Assembly (NCBI GenBank): GCA_024642205.1 | Contig: JAHEBQ010000007.1 | Span: 62,001 to 126,000, forward strand | Reading direction: 5' to 3' | Source of the DNA: Planctomycetaceae bacterium | GTDB taxonomy: Bacteria; Planctomycetota; Planctomycetia; Pirellulales; Pirellulaceae | DNA: 64,000 bases | Part shown: one piece after another, positions 45,376 to 54,862 of the stretch | Layout: every line of letters begins with the position of its first letter | Numbering within the stretch: position 1 is the stretch's first letter | The notes under the pieces: model-generated | What the model was told of the DNA's origin: nothing | What the model saw: only the letters and a program-made list of their open reading frames with translations | Databases searched by the model: none | Program-made: the position numbers and the translations under genes

Positions 45376-46770
45376 CTAGTTCAGTCGAATCGCGCGTTGA
45401 ATCATTATTTTAGGTACCAACGTCTGGTCCTCATTCGGGGCCGAGTGGATTTTTCCAACGACGTCCATCCCCCGGGTGACTTTGCCGAAGGCAGCAAACC
45501 CTTGCCCATCCGGGTTCCGCTGGCCACCGAAATCGAGTTCGGGCTGATCGCCGATACAAATAAAGAAATCGTCGAGCGCAGTGTCCGGGTCATTGCGAGC
45601 CATTGAGATTGATCCGTCAACGTGTTTAAGCCCCGTGTCGCGAGTGCGTTCGAGCGGAATGGCCTGGGGAAATTTTTCTTTTTCCAGCGGATTGGCGGAA
45701 GCTTGAACGACGGCGATCTTGACAGCGTTGTTTGGTTGATTATCCGCGGTTACCGAACGATGAAACATGCCATCGGAATAAAAACCCTGATGCACATAGT
45801 ACAGGAAATTGGCCACCGTTTTGGGTGCTCGGATCGCGTCCAATTCGACTTCGATATCGCCAGCGGTGGTTTGGATCAGGACCTTGGGGTGTTCCGGAAT
45901 CGGCTCTTCGCGCCACTGGAACCTTGGCAGTTTCTTGAAATCAACATCGTCTAAATGCGCGCGATCTGCCGGATCCCGCAAAGACGGCTTTTGGTAACGC
46001 CAGGCCTGATCCCCAAAAACCTGCTCACAGAGTTGGGCCAGTTGCGGATCGTATTCCTTGAGTTCCAGGCGAGTATTAACATGATTGTGCAAGGCATCAT
46101 TTTCCCGATTATCGTCAAACCAGCTTTGCACGGCTTCGGCCCAGTATTCCATCCGATTTCCTGACGCGTAGGTGTCTTTCCAGCGGCCGTCGGCAATGGA
46201 AGTCTCATAGGCCTGTTGGAGTCGCACATCAAAACCAGGGTCAACTTCCTTCATCCCCATTTGATGAATCGCGTGCGCAAATTCGTGAATACAGATGTTC
46301 TCATTGAAGTAGGGATCTCCCGAAAAGCCAAGCAGGTTTTCTTCACCGCAGCTGACTGCTGGCGCTCGGGGCGTCGCACCCAAGCCGCGAGCGCGGCGAT
46401 CCCAGTAGACGCGTGACTTGAGGTTTCTGTGTTCCGGCACATCGGTCGTGTACTCGTTGAAAGCCATTACGGCCAGACGAGTCTTGTTGGTAGCCATGGC
46501 TTCAAGGATATCCGGACGATGGCCGATCAGCTTATTGACAATCCAGGCTGCTTCTCGAATCGACGCGTCGGAAACCTGCTTCGATCCGACGACCGGTAAA
46601 CCCTGGACATCCAGGAACTTCTGGTAGAATTCGTCAAGTTGAAACTGCCTGCGGACTTCAGACGGAACGGGACGGACGTGCAAGACCGGATCCTGAGCGA
46701 TCCCGGACGTGCCGGTCGACAACGACAGGACGCAACAACCGATGACCCACGAAGACGTAACAAGACGCAT
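45376..46770 (-). CDS. HExxH metalloprotease-cyclophilin fusion
   Basis: A 464-residue exported protein. Signal peptide about residues 1-25. A zinc-peptidase-like domain has HEFAH (162-166) with a third ligand probably in NRMEYWAEAVQSWF (about 205-218), an arrangement like gluzincins of the anthrax lethal-factor type. Residues about 296-464 form a cyclophilin (peptidyl-prolyl isomerase): VLIQTTAGDIEVELDAIRAP, FHRSV, the SISMARND region and GFAAFGKVTRGMDVV. A residue run rich in Pro links them. Combining proteolysis or binding with prolyl isomerisation suggests envelope protein quality control. The ATG at 46770 was chosen for its AAAGGTAGATGGG binding site; an upstream TTG exists. Confidence 0.85.
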   Translation of the reverse strand: MRLVTSSWVIGCCVLSLSTGTSGIAQDPVLHVRPVPSEVRRQFQLDEFYQKFLDVQGLPVVGSKQVSDASIREAAWIVNKLIGHRPDILEAMATNKTRLAVMAFNEYTTDVPEHRNLKSRVYWDRRARGLGATPRAPAVSCGEENLLGFSGDPYFNENICIHEFAHAIHQMGMKEVDPGFDVRLQQAYETSIADGRWKDTYASGNRMEYWAEAVQSWFDDNRENDALHNHVNTRLELKEYDPQLAQLCEQVFGDQAWRYQKPSLRDPADRAHLDDVDFKKLPRFQWREEPIPEHPKVLIQTTAGDIEVELDAIRAPKTVANFLYYVHQGFYSDGMFHRSVTADNQPNNAVKIAVVQASANPLEKEKFPQAIPLERTRDTGLKHVDGSISMARNDPDTALDDFFICIGDQPELDFGGQRNPDGQGFAAFGKVTRGMDVVGKIHSAPNEDQTLVPKIMIQRAIRLN

Positions 46771-47016
46771 CCCATCTACCTTTCGCAACGAGACCGATGC
46801 TCAATAAGTTTTCGGCAGGGGACTTCAGCAAGACATATTGCGAAGCATTACCTTGACGACAGGATAGCCCATTGGCCGTCCATTCGCGATCGGTCCTGAT
46901 TCGATGACTCTGGATTTACTTGGAATTCGAGGTTGCCTCCGTTGAGCTTGGGCTACGCCGTATCGTCGGGGAATGCGGATTGAAATTGAAAATCCGCGAC
47001 CCAGGAGACACACGAG

Positions 47017-48018
47017 TTACACGGGAGCTTCATCGTCGTAGGAAATAATTGTTTTGATGTAATTCGCTCGTTCCAAGGCCGTAGTGTCTGTCCCGGGCCG
47101 CCGTTGAACGAATCCTCGCATGTCTGTGACCGACTCAAAATTTTCGTCGGCCATGTAGTCAGCCAGTTCATCCAGGACGACGGTCACATGGCCCGGTCCG
47201 TTACGTAGCAGTGCCGAAGCCATGCTGACAACATCCGCTCCAGCCAGAATCAGTTTGGCAACGTCTTCAGCGCAATGGACTCCACTGGAGGCTGCCAGGG
47301 AAAGGGACAGCTGTGACCTCAGGATGGCGATCCAGCGGAGCGGCAGCCGAAGCTCGTCGCGAGTGCTTAGCGTAAGTCGGGGGCTGACTTCCAATGTGTT
47401 GATGTCGACATCTGGTTGCAGGAAACGGTTGAACAGAACTAACCCATTGATCGCTTCGGCGTTGAGCCTGGCGGCCATGTTTGGTAAGGAGCTGAAAAAC
47501 GGGCCCAGCTTGACAGCCACGGGTATTTTGACCTGGGCACGAACCGCAGCTACGATATCGATGTACCGCTCTTCGACCTGGCTACCGGTCATCGTTGGGT
47601 CCGTTGGAACGAAATAAACATTTAGTTCCAAGGCATCTGCCCCGGCCTGTTCAATCAACCGCGCGTATTGCATCCACTCCCCAACATCGCTCCCATTGAG
47701 ACTTCCGATGACCGGGATCTTCACGGCCTTTTTTGCCAGTTCGATGTTTTTCAGGTATTCATCTATTCCGACGACATATTTCTGCGGGAGGGGCGACTCG
47801 GATGGTGAATTGCGACTCGCCGGTTCCGCACGATCCGTCTGGTGAAGTCGGTCATTTTCAACCTGTTCGGCAAACAACGAAAATATCACGGCGGCGGACG
47901 CTCCTGCTTGCTCAAGACGCTCAATCTGGCTGATCTCCCGAGTGAGCGGACAAGCGGCGACAATCAACGGGTTACTAAGAGTCAGTCCCAAATATTCGGT
48001 TGTTAGGTCGACGCCCAT
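47017..48018 (-). CDS. Dihydroorotate dehydrogenase-like flavoprotein
   Basis: A 333-residue TIM-barrel flavoprotein related to dihydroorotate dehydrogenase. The start VDLTTEYLGLTLSNPLIVAACPLT matches the family, and barrel-strand motifs VIGSLNG, DALELNVYF, PVAVKLGPFF and GLVLFNRF follow. The normal proton-donor residues of DHOD are replaced, and the last barrel segment, VSMASALLRNGPGHV, is typical of the DHOD-like group that accompanies pyruvate:ferredoxin oxidoreductases. No pyrimidine gene lies nearby, so pyrimidine synthesis is not its proven role. ATG at 48018 follows ACAAGGTGAAATC. It has an exact sigma-54 promoter at 48063. Confidence 0.88.
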   Translation of the reverse strand: MGVDLTTEYLGLTLSNPLIVAACPLTREISQIERLEQAGASAAVIFSLFAEQVENDRLHQTDRAEPASRNSPSESPLPQKYVVGIDEYLKNIELAKKAVKIPVIGSLNGSDVGEWMQYARLIEQAGADALELNVYFVPTDPTMTGSQVEERYIDIVAAVRAQVKIPVAVKLGPFFSSLPNMAARLNAEAINGLVLFNRFLQPDVDINTLEVSPRLTLSTRDELRLPLRWIAILRSQLSLSLAASSGVHCAEDVAKLILAGADVVSMASALLRNGPGHVTVVLDELADYMADENFESVTDMRGFVQRRPGTDTTALERANYIKTIISYDDEAPV

Positions 48019-48062
48019 GATTTCACCTTGTGGATATGCAGGATTCGATACCAGACAAAAAT

Positions 48063-48078
48063 TGCAAAACACATGCCA
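48063..48078 (-). promoter_or_regulatory. Sigma-54 promoter, DHOD-like gene
   Basis: Read on the minus strand: TGGCATGTGTTTTGCA, an exact consensus match, 44 bases upstream of the ATG at 48018. Confidence 0.82.
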
Positions 48079-48472
48079 CACGGAAAGGGAAAAAAGCGTT
48101 CAATAGCAGACGGTTTCAGGTACTTCGCCGGTCCTCTTCTGGCAGAAGTCGGAAATTGTGGGGGAGGGAGACTTAAATCCTGCGGAAACCCGTCCAATCA
48201 ATGACCAATCGGCTCTCGGCACGCCGATTGCATCTTGATCGCTCGGCTCGTTTGATAATAGTGGAGGATGCATTGCAACGTGGGGCCGGTCTACCGCGTT
48301 GTCAGAGTGTTGGATTGGTTTGGTCGATTCGAATAATATCCAAAACTGCACCGTAACCACGTTTTACGATCCCTCTGAATACGGTGAATCGAAACAGCGC
48401 GCGGTTTTGACCGTGCACGTCTATGTGCGCGCCATGCCGCACAGGCAAGCTTCATTGAAATGGGAAATCAAC
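48079..48472. other. Intergenic between divergent genes
   Basis: No gene seen. In-frame upstream codons of the large protein extend back to 48299 but are not supported. I see no sigma-54 site toward the right-hand gene. Confidence 0.4.
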
Positions 48473-51400
48473 ATGATCGACTCCTTCAAGCCTCAATTGA
48501 CGTCAATGGTAATCATGATCGGCCTGCTCGCCGGTAGCTTCGTCTTCAGCCAGGCCGTCGACGCGCAATCGCAGGCGATTCCCGATGTGCTCAAGCCGTG
48601 GGAGGAGTGGGCAACCTGGAACGACAAAGATCGCAACAGTCCGTCTGTTTATGATGACTCCAGCAAGAGAATCAGCTTCTGGCCCTCGCGACTGGTATTG
48701 TCGACGGGTCCATCGACAGGCAGTTGGGAGATTACCGTAAAGAGCTTTTCGGAAGCGTGGATTCCGCTTCCGGGAAACAATGATGCCTGGCCACAGCAAG
48801 TTTTGGCCAACGGCGAGTCGATACCGGTTGTCGAACGTAGTGGCCGTCCCGCCGTTCAGTTGCCGAGCGGTCGTTACGTATTGTCCGGGACATTTCATTG
48901 GGACAGCATGCCGCAACGGATTGCGATTCCACAGGAAATCGGTTTGTTGACATTGACCGTTGATGAAAAACCGGTAGCACAACCCAACTGGGATGACGAT
49001 GGATTTGTGTGGTTGAAACGTCAGCGGATTGAGCCGGCCGAAGCGAATTCCATTTCTGCCATGGTTTACCGGATGGTAGAGGATGGCGTTCCAACCTGGC
49101 TGCGCACCGATATCGTATTGACCGTCTCGGGCAAGAGTCGCGAAGAAGATCTGGGTTGGATTCTGCCGGAGGGTTGGAAGCTTGCGAACGTTGACAGTCC
49201 ACTGCCCGTCGCGTTGGACGACGTCGGTCGGATGAAAGCCCAGGTTCGGGCGGGAAAATGGACACTGAGTGTTAACGCGTTTCGTTCGACAGATGCTCGC
49301 GATATCAAGTTTTCCGAAGCGGCCCAACCCATTACGAATCTCGAATTGGTTGGCTTCAAGTCTGACCCGACGTTTAGAGTTGCCGAAATCACGGGCCTCG
49401 AGCCTGTGGATGTCGTGCAAACGACATTTCCACAAAAGTGGCGTGGACTTCCGGTTTTTCAATGGGACACCAAGAACGTAATCCATATCGAAGAGAAGAT
49501 GCGGGGTATGGGGCTTCAGCGGCCCGAAGGGCTTAGCGTTGACCGTCATTTCTGGCTGGACGCGGACGGCCAAGGTGCGACGTATCGTGACACGGTCACC
49601 GGGCGGATGCAACAGATTTGGCGACTCGATACGGCTGAAGGGCAGGAAGTCGGTTCGGTACGAGTGAACGGCCTGGGACAACTGATCACGTCCAACCCGA
49701 CAACCGGCGACCATGGTGTTGAAATTCGGAACCGCAATTTGAAAATGGAGGCGATCGGTCGCCTGAAACAGACCGCGGCAATTCCAGCGACGGGGTGGCA
49801 GGCAGGTGCCGATGCGATGTCGGTGACGCTGAGTCTTCCGCCAGGTTGGCGTATGTTTGCACTCTTTGGAGCAGACCACGTTGAAGGAGATTGGCTGACC
49901 GCGTGGACGCTGCTGGATTTGTTCCTGTTGCTTGTTTTTAGCGCGGCCGTATTCAGGATGTGGGGGTTCTGGCCAGGAGTCGTCGCGTTTCTGGCGTTTG
50001 GTTTGGCCTACCATGAGCCGGGTTCTCCACGAATCACGTGGCTGTTCCTGCTCATTCCCGTCGGGTTGCTGAAAGTGGTTCACGACGGCACAGCGCACAA
50101 GTGGATCAAGCGCTGGAAGTTCCTGGCGATTGGAATACTCGTCGTCAACCTTGCGCCTTTCCTCGGGCGACAGATCCAAAACACGCTTTATCCTCAGCTC
50201 GAACGGCCCGGGATCAATTATTCGCAGCGTGGCATGTTTTGGTTCCTGAATCGAGCCTACTTCGCCAGTGCGAGGGTGGCGGACTACGCTTATGAGTCGA
50301 GTGATATGACCACCCAATTGAATGTTCCGGGAGAAGCTCGAGGGGAATCCAGATTTGATTCTTCCAATTTGCTGTACGACCCCAAGGCCCGCATTCAAAC
50401 CGGTCCAGCGCAACCCGAGTGGAATTGGAATCAGGTGCTCTGCCAGTGGGACGGTCCGGTTTCCAAAGAGCAGATCATTCAGCCGATTTTTATTTCATTG
50501 AACCAGCATCGAATCCTCTCCGTTGTCAGAATCGGGCTGCTGATCTGGTTGGCGGCAATTCTGGTCATGGAAGGCAAAACCCGGCTTCTGGGGTGGATTC
50601 CAATTTTGAATCGGCGCACCCTGGCGGGAATACTGGTCGTTGTCATTTGCCTTCCTGGCGGACCGCTGCTAGCCCAGGATTTCCCTGACCAAGGGATGTT
50701 AAATACGTTGCGGGAACGATTGCTCGAACCCTCCGACGCTTTTCCCCACGCCGCTCAAATTCCACGCGTTCAATTGTCATTGGCAGACAATCAAATTGTA
50801 ATGGATGCCGAAATCCACACCGCAACCCAGGTCGCTGTTCCGCTTCCCGGACGGCTTCCAACCTGGTCCCCCGTTTCGGTCAAGGTGGATGGTAAGCCAG
50901 CGGAGTTAATCTGTCGGCAACAAGGGTATTTGTGGATAGTGCTTCCGGAGGGCGTACATCATGTCATCGTGGAATCCAGACTGCCCGAAGTCTCGGAATG
51001 GGAATGGACTTTCGTTCTCAAGCCAAAAGTGGTTTCCGTTGAGGCACCGGGTTGGACAGTGACCGGGATTGGGCCCAATGGGCTTCCGGAAACGCAGATC
51101 TTTTTTGCACTCCAACGAGAGGCAACCCCAGGGGCGGCGGAGTATGATCGCAAGGAGTTTAACGCGATCGTCGCGGTTGAACGGCAACTCGAAACGGGAT
51201 TGGAATGGCAGGTTCGCAACACGGTGAAGCGGCTGTCGGGTGCGGGTAAGGCAATTTCGATCAAGGTTCCATTGATCGAGGGTGAAAATGTCCTGACGGC
51301 AAATATGACGGTCGACAACGGCTTTGTTGAAGTCCGGATGGGTGCTGGGCAACAGGAATTTTCTTGGACCAGCGAATTGCCGGTTGGTCAGGCAATCCAT

Positions 51401-52558
51401 CTGATTGCACCTGACACGGACCAATGGGTCGAGCAATGGCGCTTGATATCGTCTCCCGTTTGGAATGTGTCTCGCAGCGGATTGGCCCCGATTTTTGAAT
51501 CGACACAGCAGAACCTGATCCCGGTGTGGCAACCGTGGCCAATGGAAGAAGTGACATTGACGTTCAGCGACCCAAACGCTGTCAGCGGTGAGACGATGAC
51601 GGTCCAGCGGGTTTCGCATCAAACCTCGCTCGGTCGACGTCAGCGCACGATGCAAATGAGCCTCGATCTCGAATGCAGCCTCGGTGGTGAGTTTCCCGTC
51701 ACCGTCGATTCCGAGGCAGAAATCTCTTCCGTTCAGGTCGACGGCAAGCCGATTCCGGTTCGCAGGAGCGGTGATGCGATTGTTGTTCCTGTCCGACCCG
51801 GTAAGCAGACCGTTGCCATCAACTGGCAAACAAACGACGAAATGCAGACCATTGTCTCCTCGGGTTCTGTTGGACTTCCGGTCGATGCAGCGAATGTCGC
51901 ATCCGTGATCACCATTCCCGCAAGCCGCTGGGTTTTGTGGACGCAAGGTCCTACGCAAGGACCTGCGGTTCGGTTCTGGACGTTTCTTGTGTTTGCCGTT
52001 CTAGCGGCGTTGTTGTTGGGTAGCGTGAAATTGTCGCCGTTGGGACGCGTTGAATGGGTGTTACTCCTGATCGGCTTGACCCAGGTTCATGTTGCTGCCG
52101 GAATGGTGGTTGTGGTTTGGCTGTTCCTGTTGGCATGGCGCGGAACAAGTGACTCGTCCAGTGTCCGGTACTGGTTATTTAACCTCCGGCAGTTCGGGCT
52201 GGTCATCGTCACCCTGTCCGCACTGGGAATTCTGATCGTCGTGGTTGGTGCTGGATTACTTGGCAACCCTGAGATGTTCATTGTCGGTAACGGTTCGTCG
52301 CAGACCTACCTCAAATGGTTTCAGCCGCGCGCTTCGTTGCAGCTTCCACAGCCGATGATCGTTTCGGTATCGGTATGGTACTATCGCTTGCTCATGCTGT
52401 TCTGGGCGCTTTGGCTGGCGTTTGCGCTGCTTCGTTGGCTTACACAGGGATGGAAGCAATTTACCTGCGGCGGTGGCTGGAAACACAGGCCGGTTTTGGC
52501 GGTTACCGAACCACCGGCTGCTCCTCCCATTGTCAACGAAGGAATCAAGGAATCTTGA
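48473..52558 (+). CDS. Large planctomycete-type membrane protein
   Basis: A 1361-residue protein of unknown function. Signal peptide about 12-38 (ending SQAVDAQSQA). A large extracytoplasmic beta-rich domain (about 40-470) is followed by a cluster of membrane helices (about 480-570), a second group (about 680-735, ending before GGPLLAQDFPDQGM, which looks like an internal signal-type cleavage or start of a new domain), a second large extracytoplasmic domain with similar motifs (for example LPEGVHHVIV and VDGKPIPVRR), and four to five terminal helices (about 1160-1340). Repetition of the DGKP motif in both halves suggests an internal duplication. No catalytic motif is visible. ATG at 48473 follows TGGGAAATCAAC. 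Confidence 0.8.
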   Translation: MIDSFKPQLTSMVIMIGLLAGSFVFSQAVDAQSQAIPDVLKPWEEWATWNDKDRNSPSVYDDSSKRISFWPSRLVLSTGPSTGSWEITVKSFSEAWIPLPGNNDAWPQQVLANGESIPVVERSGRPAVQLPSGRYVLSGTFHWDSMPQRIAIPQEIGLLTLTVDEKPVAQPNWDDDGFVWLKRQRIEPAEANSISAMVYRMVEDGVPTWLRTDIVLTVSGKSREEDLGWILPEGWKLANVDSPLPVALDDVGRMKAQVRAGKWTLSVNAFRSTDARDIKFSEAAQPITNLELVGFKSDPTFRVAEITGLEPVDVVQTTFPQKWRGLPVFQWDTKNVIHIEEKMRGMGLQRPEGLSVDRHFWLDADGQGATYRDTVTGRMQQIWRLDTAEGQEVGSVRVNGLGQLITSNPTTGDHGVEIRNRNLKMEAIGRLKQTAAIPATGWQAGADAMSVTLSLPPGWRMFALFGADHVEGDWLTAWTLLDLFLLLVFSAAVFRMWGFWPGVVAFLAFGLAYHEPGSPRITWLFLLIPVGLLKVVHDGTAHKWIKRWKFLAIGILVVNLAPFLGRQIQNTLYPQLERPGINYSQRGMFWFLNRAYFASARVADYAYESSDMTTQLNVPGEARGESRFDSSNLLYDPKARIQTGPAQPEWNWNQVLCQWDGPVSKEQIIQPIFISLNQHRILSVVRIGLLIWLAAILVMEGKTRLLGWIPILNRRTLAGILVVVICLPGGPLLAQDFPDQGMLNTLRERLLEPSDAFPHAAQIPRVQLSLADNQIVMDAEIHTATQVAVPLPGRLPTWSPVSVKVDGKPAELICRQQGYLWIVLPEGVHHVIVESRLPEVSEWEWTFVLKPKVVSVEAPGWTVTGIGPNGLPETQIFFALQREATPGAAEYDRKEFNAIVAVERQLETGLEWQVRNTVKRLSGAGKAISIKVPLIEGENVLTANMTVDNGFVEVRMGAGQQEFSWTSELPVGQAIHLIAPDTDQWVEQWRLISSPVWNVSRSGLAPIFESTQQNLIPVWQPWPMEEVTLTFSDPNAVSGETMTVQRVSHQTSLGRRQRTMQMSLDLECSLGGEFPVTVDSEAEISSVQVDGKPIPVRRSGDAIVVPVRPGKQTVAINWQTNDEMQTIVSSGSVGLPVDAANVASVITIPASRWVLWTQGPTQGPAVRFWTFLVFAVLAALLLGSVKLSPLGRVEWVLLLIGLTQVHVAAGMVVVVWLFLLAWRGTSDSSSVRYWLFNLRQFGLVIVTLSALGILIVVVGAGLLGNPEMFIVGNGSSQTYLKWFQPRASLQLPQPMIVSVSVWYYRLLMLFWALWLAFALLRWLTQGWKQFTCGGGWKHRPVLAVTEPPAAPPIVNEGIKES

Positions 52559-52621
52559 TCCTGTCTCCTGGAGCAGGAACTGACGTCTTGCCTCCAGGGT
52601 GAGGTTTTGTTCGTTAGAGGT

Positions 52622-54862
52622 TTATCCGAGTTGTTTCTTGAACCGCATCACGCTGCCGACCAGCGCGAAAAAGCAACAAATCGAAAGGCCGACAACCGAT
52701 GGAAGGAGGTCGGCAAACTCTGCTCCCCGCAGGATAATTCCTCGTAGAATCTCAATAAAATAGGTCGCGGGAAGTGCAAACGAGGCGTAGTAAATCGGCA
52801 AGGGCATTTCGGCTCGGGGAAACACAAAACCGGAAAGCAGAATTGAAGGCAACGTGACGATAAACGCCAATTGAAAAGCCTCCATCTGCGTCTTCGCAAT
52901 TGTCGAAATGAACAGTCCCAGTCCCAACGAGCAAACCGTGAACAGCAATGAAAGCGAGATCAATACGGGGATACTGCCGTTGACCGGTACTCCGAACAGG
53001 TAAATCATCGCGACCAGCAGAATCAGAAGTTCCACGAATCCGACGATCGCGTAGGGCACCAGTTTTCCGAGAATCAGGCCCGTTCGCCCGACTGGAGTTA
53101 CAAATAACTGTTCCAGTGTTCCCAGCTCCCGTTCACGAACGACCGCGAATGAAGTCAAAAACAACGTGACCAGCTGCAAAATAACACCAATCAGTCCCGG
53201 CACAAAAAAGTGTGAACTTTCCAGGTCCGGGTTGTACAACAACCGGGTTCTGACCTCAATCGCCAACGTCCCCTGCCCTTCCGCGTTTCGTGCCGGTGCA
53301 AGCTGAATCGCTTCACCTTTTCTGCGTGCCAATTCAATCGAAATGTTTTGGCCGAGGAGCTGAGCGGAGTTTTGTGCGGTCGACGCGACTTGAGAATCGC
53401 TGCCGTCGATCAACACCTGGACGTGAGACTGTTCGCCGTGCAACAGTCGATCACTGAAGTTGGGCGGGATGATAACGCCGACCTTGGCACGACCAGCACG
53501 AATGGACTGATCGAAAGACGATTGATCAAAAACCCGTTTGACGATTTTAAAACGCCTCGTATTGCGGAGTTTTTCGACCAACAATAGCGACTCCGTTCGC
53601 CCGTCCAGATTCAGAACGACGGTCGGTATATTCTCGATTTTTGTATTAATCGCGTAACCGAAGATAATCGTTTGAATCAGGGGAACGACGAACATGAAAA
53701 AAAGCGTCGTCGGCTGGCGACGAATATGCACGAACTCCTTGACCAGAATCGCCCACAATCCATTGAGTTCCCTGCCACGCCGGGGGGAAATTACGGGCAA
53801 GCGTCGGTTTGTTTGATCGTTGGGTTCTTCGATAAATTTCTTGGTCGGTTCTGATCCGATGGTGGTTGCCAGATCGACTGGTTCTGGCTCCATTGGCACC
53901 GGCGCGAGTACGACGTCAGGGCCCTGTTTTACGGCCATGCTCGTCAGCGTCACAAAAACGTCTTCCAGCGACGGGTCGGCGGACTGGATATCGAATTCAC
54001 TGATATCAAGTCCAAGTTGTTCCCGCATTTGATCCGGCTGAAGCGATTGGTCCGTTAACAAATGAAGCTTTTCACCGAACAAGGTTGCATCTCGAACACC
54101 AGCAATTTTTCGCGCGCGAGCCAGTTGCACAGTTGGCGAAGGAACCTTCAGCTCGAATCGGGTTGTGCCCGGTGGCGTGACCAGCGGAAGTTGTTTTAAC
54201 GTTTCCGGTTTTCCGAGCACCAGGAGCTTGGACAAATACAGGTACCCCACTTCGGTGCAGCGTTCGGCTTCGTCCATGTAATGTGTTGTCACCAGCAACG
54301 TAACTCCGCGACCGGAAAGCTCAAAAAGCAGATCCCACAATTCCCGACGTGCCACCGGATCGATGCCCGCCGTCGGCTCATCCAGAAACAGGACATCGGG
54401 CTCGTGGATCAGCGAACACGCCAGAGCGAGTCGTTGTTTCCAGCCACCCGACAGCGTTCCCGCAATTTGGTCAAGGCGATCACCGATCCCCGCCAGTTCT
54501 GTGACCGCCGCACGACGTTCGGCAAGTCGTTTTGCGTTCAGGCCGTAAATCCGACCGTAGAAATTGAGGTTCTCCAGTACAGTCAAATCCGCGTACAAAC
54601 TGAACTGCTGTGACATATAACCGACGCCCGGTTTGATTGCTTCTGCCTGCTGAGCGACATCAAGACCGAGGACGCTTGCCCTCCCGGAGGAAGGTGGCAG
54701 AATACCGAGGAGCATGCGAATGATCGTCGATTTTCCGCTTCCATTGGGACCCAGTAGGCCAAAAATTGATCCACGCTCAACCGAAAATGAAACATCATCG
54801 ACCGCCACCAACTGCCCAAATCGTCTCGACAAGCTGCTCAGTTCAATTACCGGCTCGGTCAT
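52622..54862 (-). CDS. Fused ABC-2 transporter (ATPase plus permease)
   Basis: A 746-residue fusion. Residues 1-310 are an ABC ATPase: Walker A GPNGSGKST (38-46), signature LSGGWKQRLALA, Walker B VLFLDEPTAGIDP. After a linker (about 315-365), the rest is an ABC-2 permease: first helix near 380-400, a periplasmic loop, and five helices near the C-terminus (about 560-740). Usually these are separate genes (YbhF and YbhS/R-like); here one polypeptide carries both. The HlyD adaptor gene lies directly upstream with a four-base overlap, as in the YbhGFSR drug or cation exporters. Single-chain fusion implies homodimer assembly. Substrate unknown. Confidence 0.92.
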   Translation of the reverse strand: MTEPVIELSSLSRRFGQLVAVDDVSFSVERGSIFGLLGPNGSGKSTIIRMLLGILPPSSGRASVLGLDVAQQAEAIKPGVGYMSQQFSLYADLTVLENLNFYGRIYGLNAKRLAERRAAVTELAGIGDRLDQIAGTLSGGWKQRLALACSLIHEPDVLFLDEPTAGIDPVARRELWDLLFELSGRGVTLLVTTHYMDEAERCTEVGYLYLSKLLVLGKPETLKQLPLVTPPGTTRFELKVPSPTVQLARARKIAGVRDATLFGEKLHLLTDQSLQPDQMREQLGLDISEFDIQSADPSLEDVFVTLTSMAVKQGPDVVLAPVPMEPEPVDLATTIGSEPTKKFIEEPNDQTNRRLPVISPRRGRELNGLWAILVKEFVHIRRQPTTLFFMFVVPLIQTIIFGYAINTKIENIPTVVLNLDGRTESLLLVEKLRNTRRFKIVKRVFDQSSFDQSIRAGRAKVGVIIPPNFSDRLLHGEQSHVQVLIDGSDSQVASTAQNSAQLLGQNISIELARRKGEAIQLAPARNAEGQGTLAIEVRTRLLYNPDLESSHFFVPGLIGVILQLVTLFLTSFAVVRERELGTLEQLFVTPVGRTGLILGKLVPYAIVGFVELLILLVAMIYLFGVPVNGSIPVLISLSLLFTVCSLGLGLFISTIAKTQMEAFQLAFIVTLPSILLSGFVFPRAEMPLPIYYASFALPATYFIEILRGIILRGAEFADLLPSVVGLSICCFFALVGSVMRFKKQLG

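Noticed and set aside
48503..50413. Minus-strand open frame of 636 codons inside the large membrane protein gene
   Set aside because: It is antisense to a well-supported gene with signal peptide and helices, is Arg/His/Pro-rich and has no domain; a codon-bias shadow.
50906..51958. Minus-strand open frame of 350 codons
   Set aside because: Shadow of the second half of the large membrane protein.
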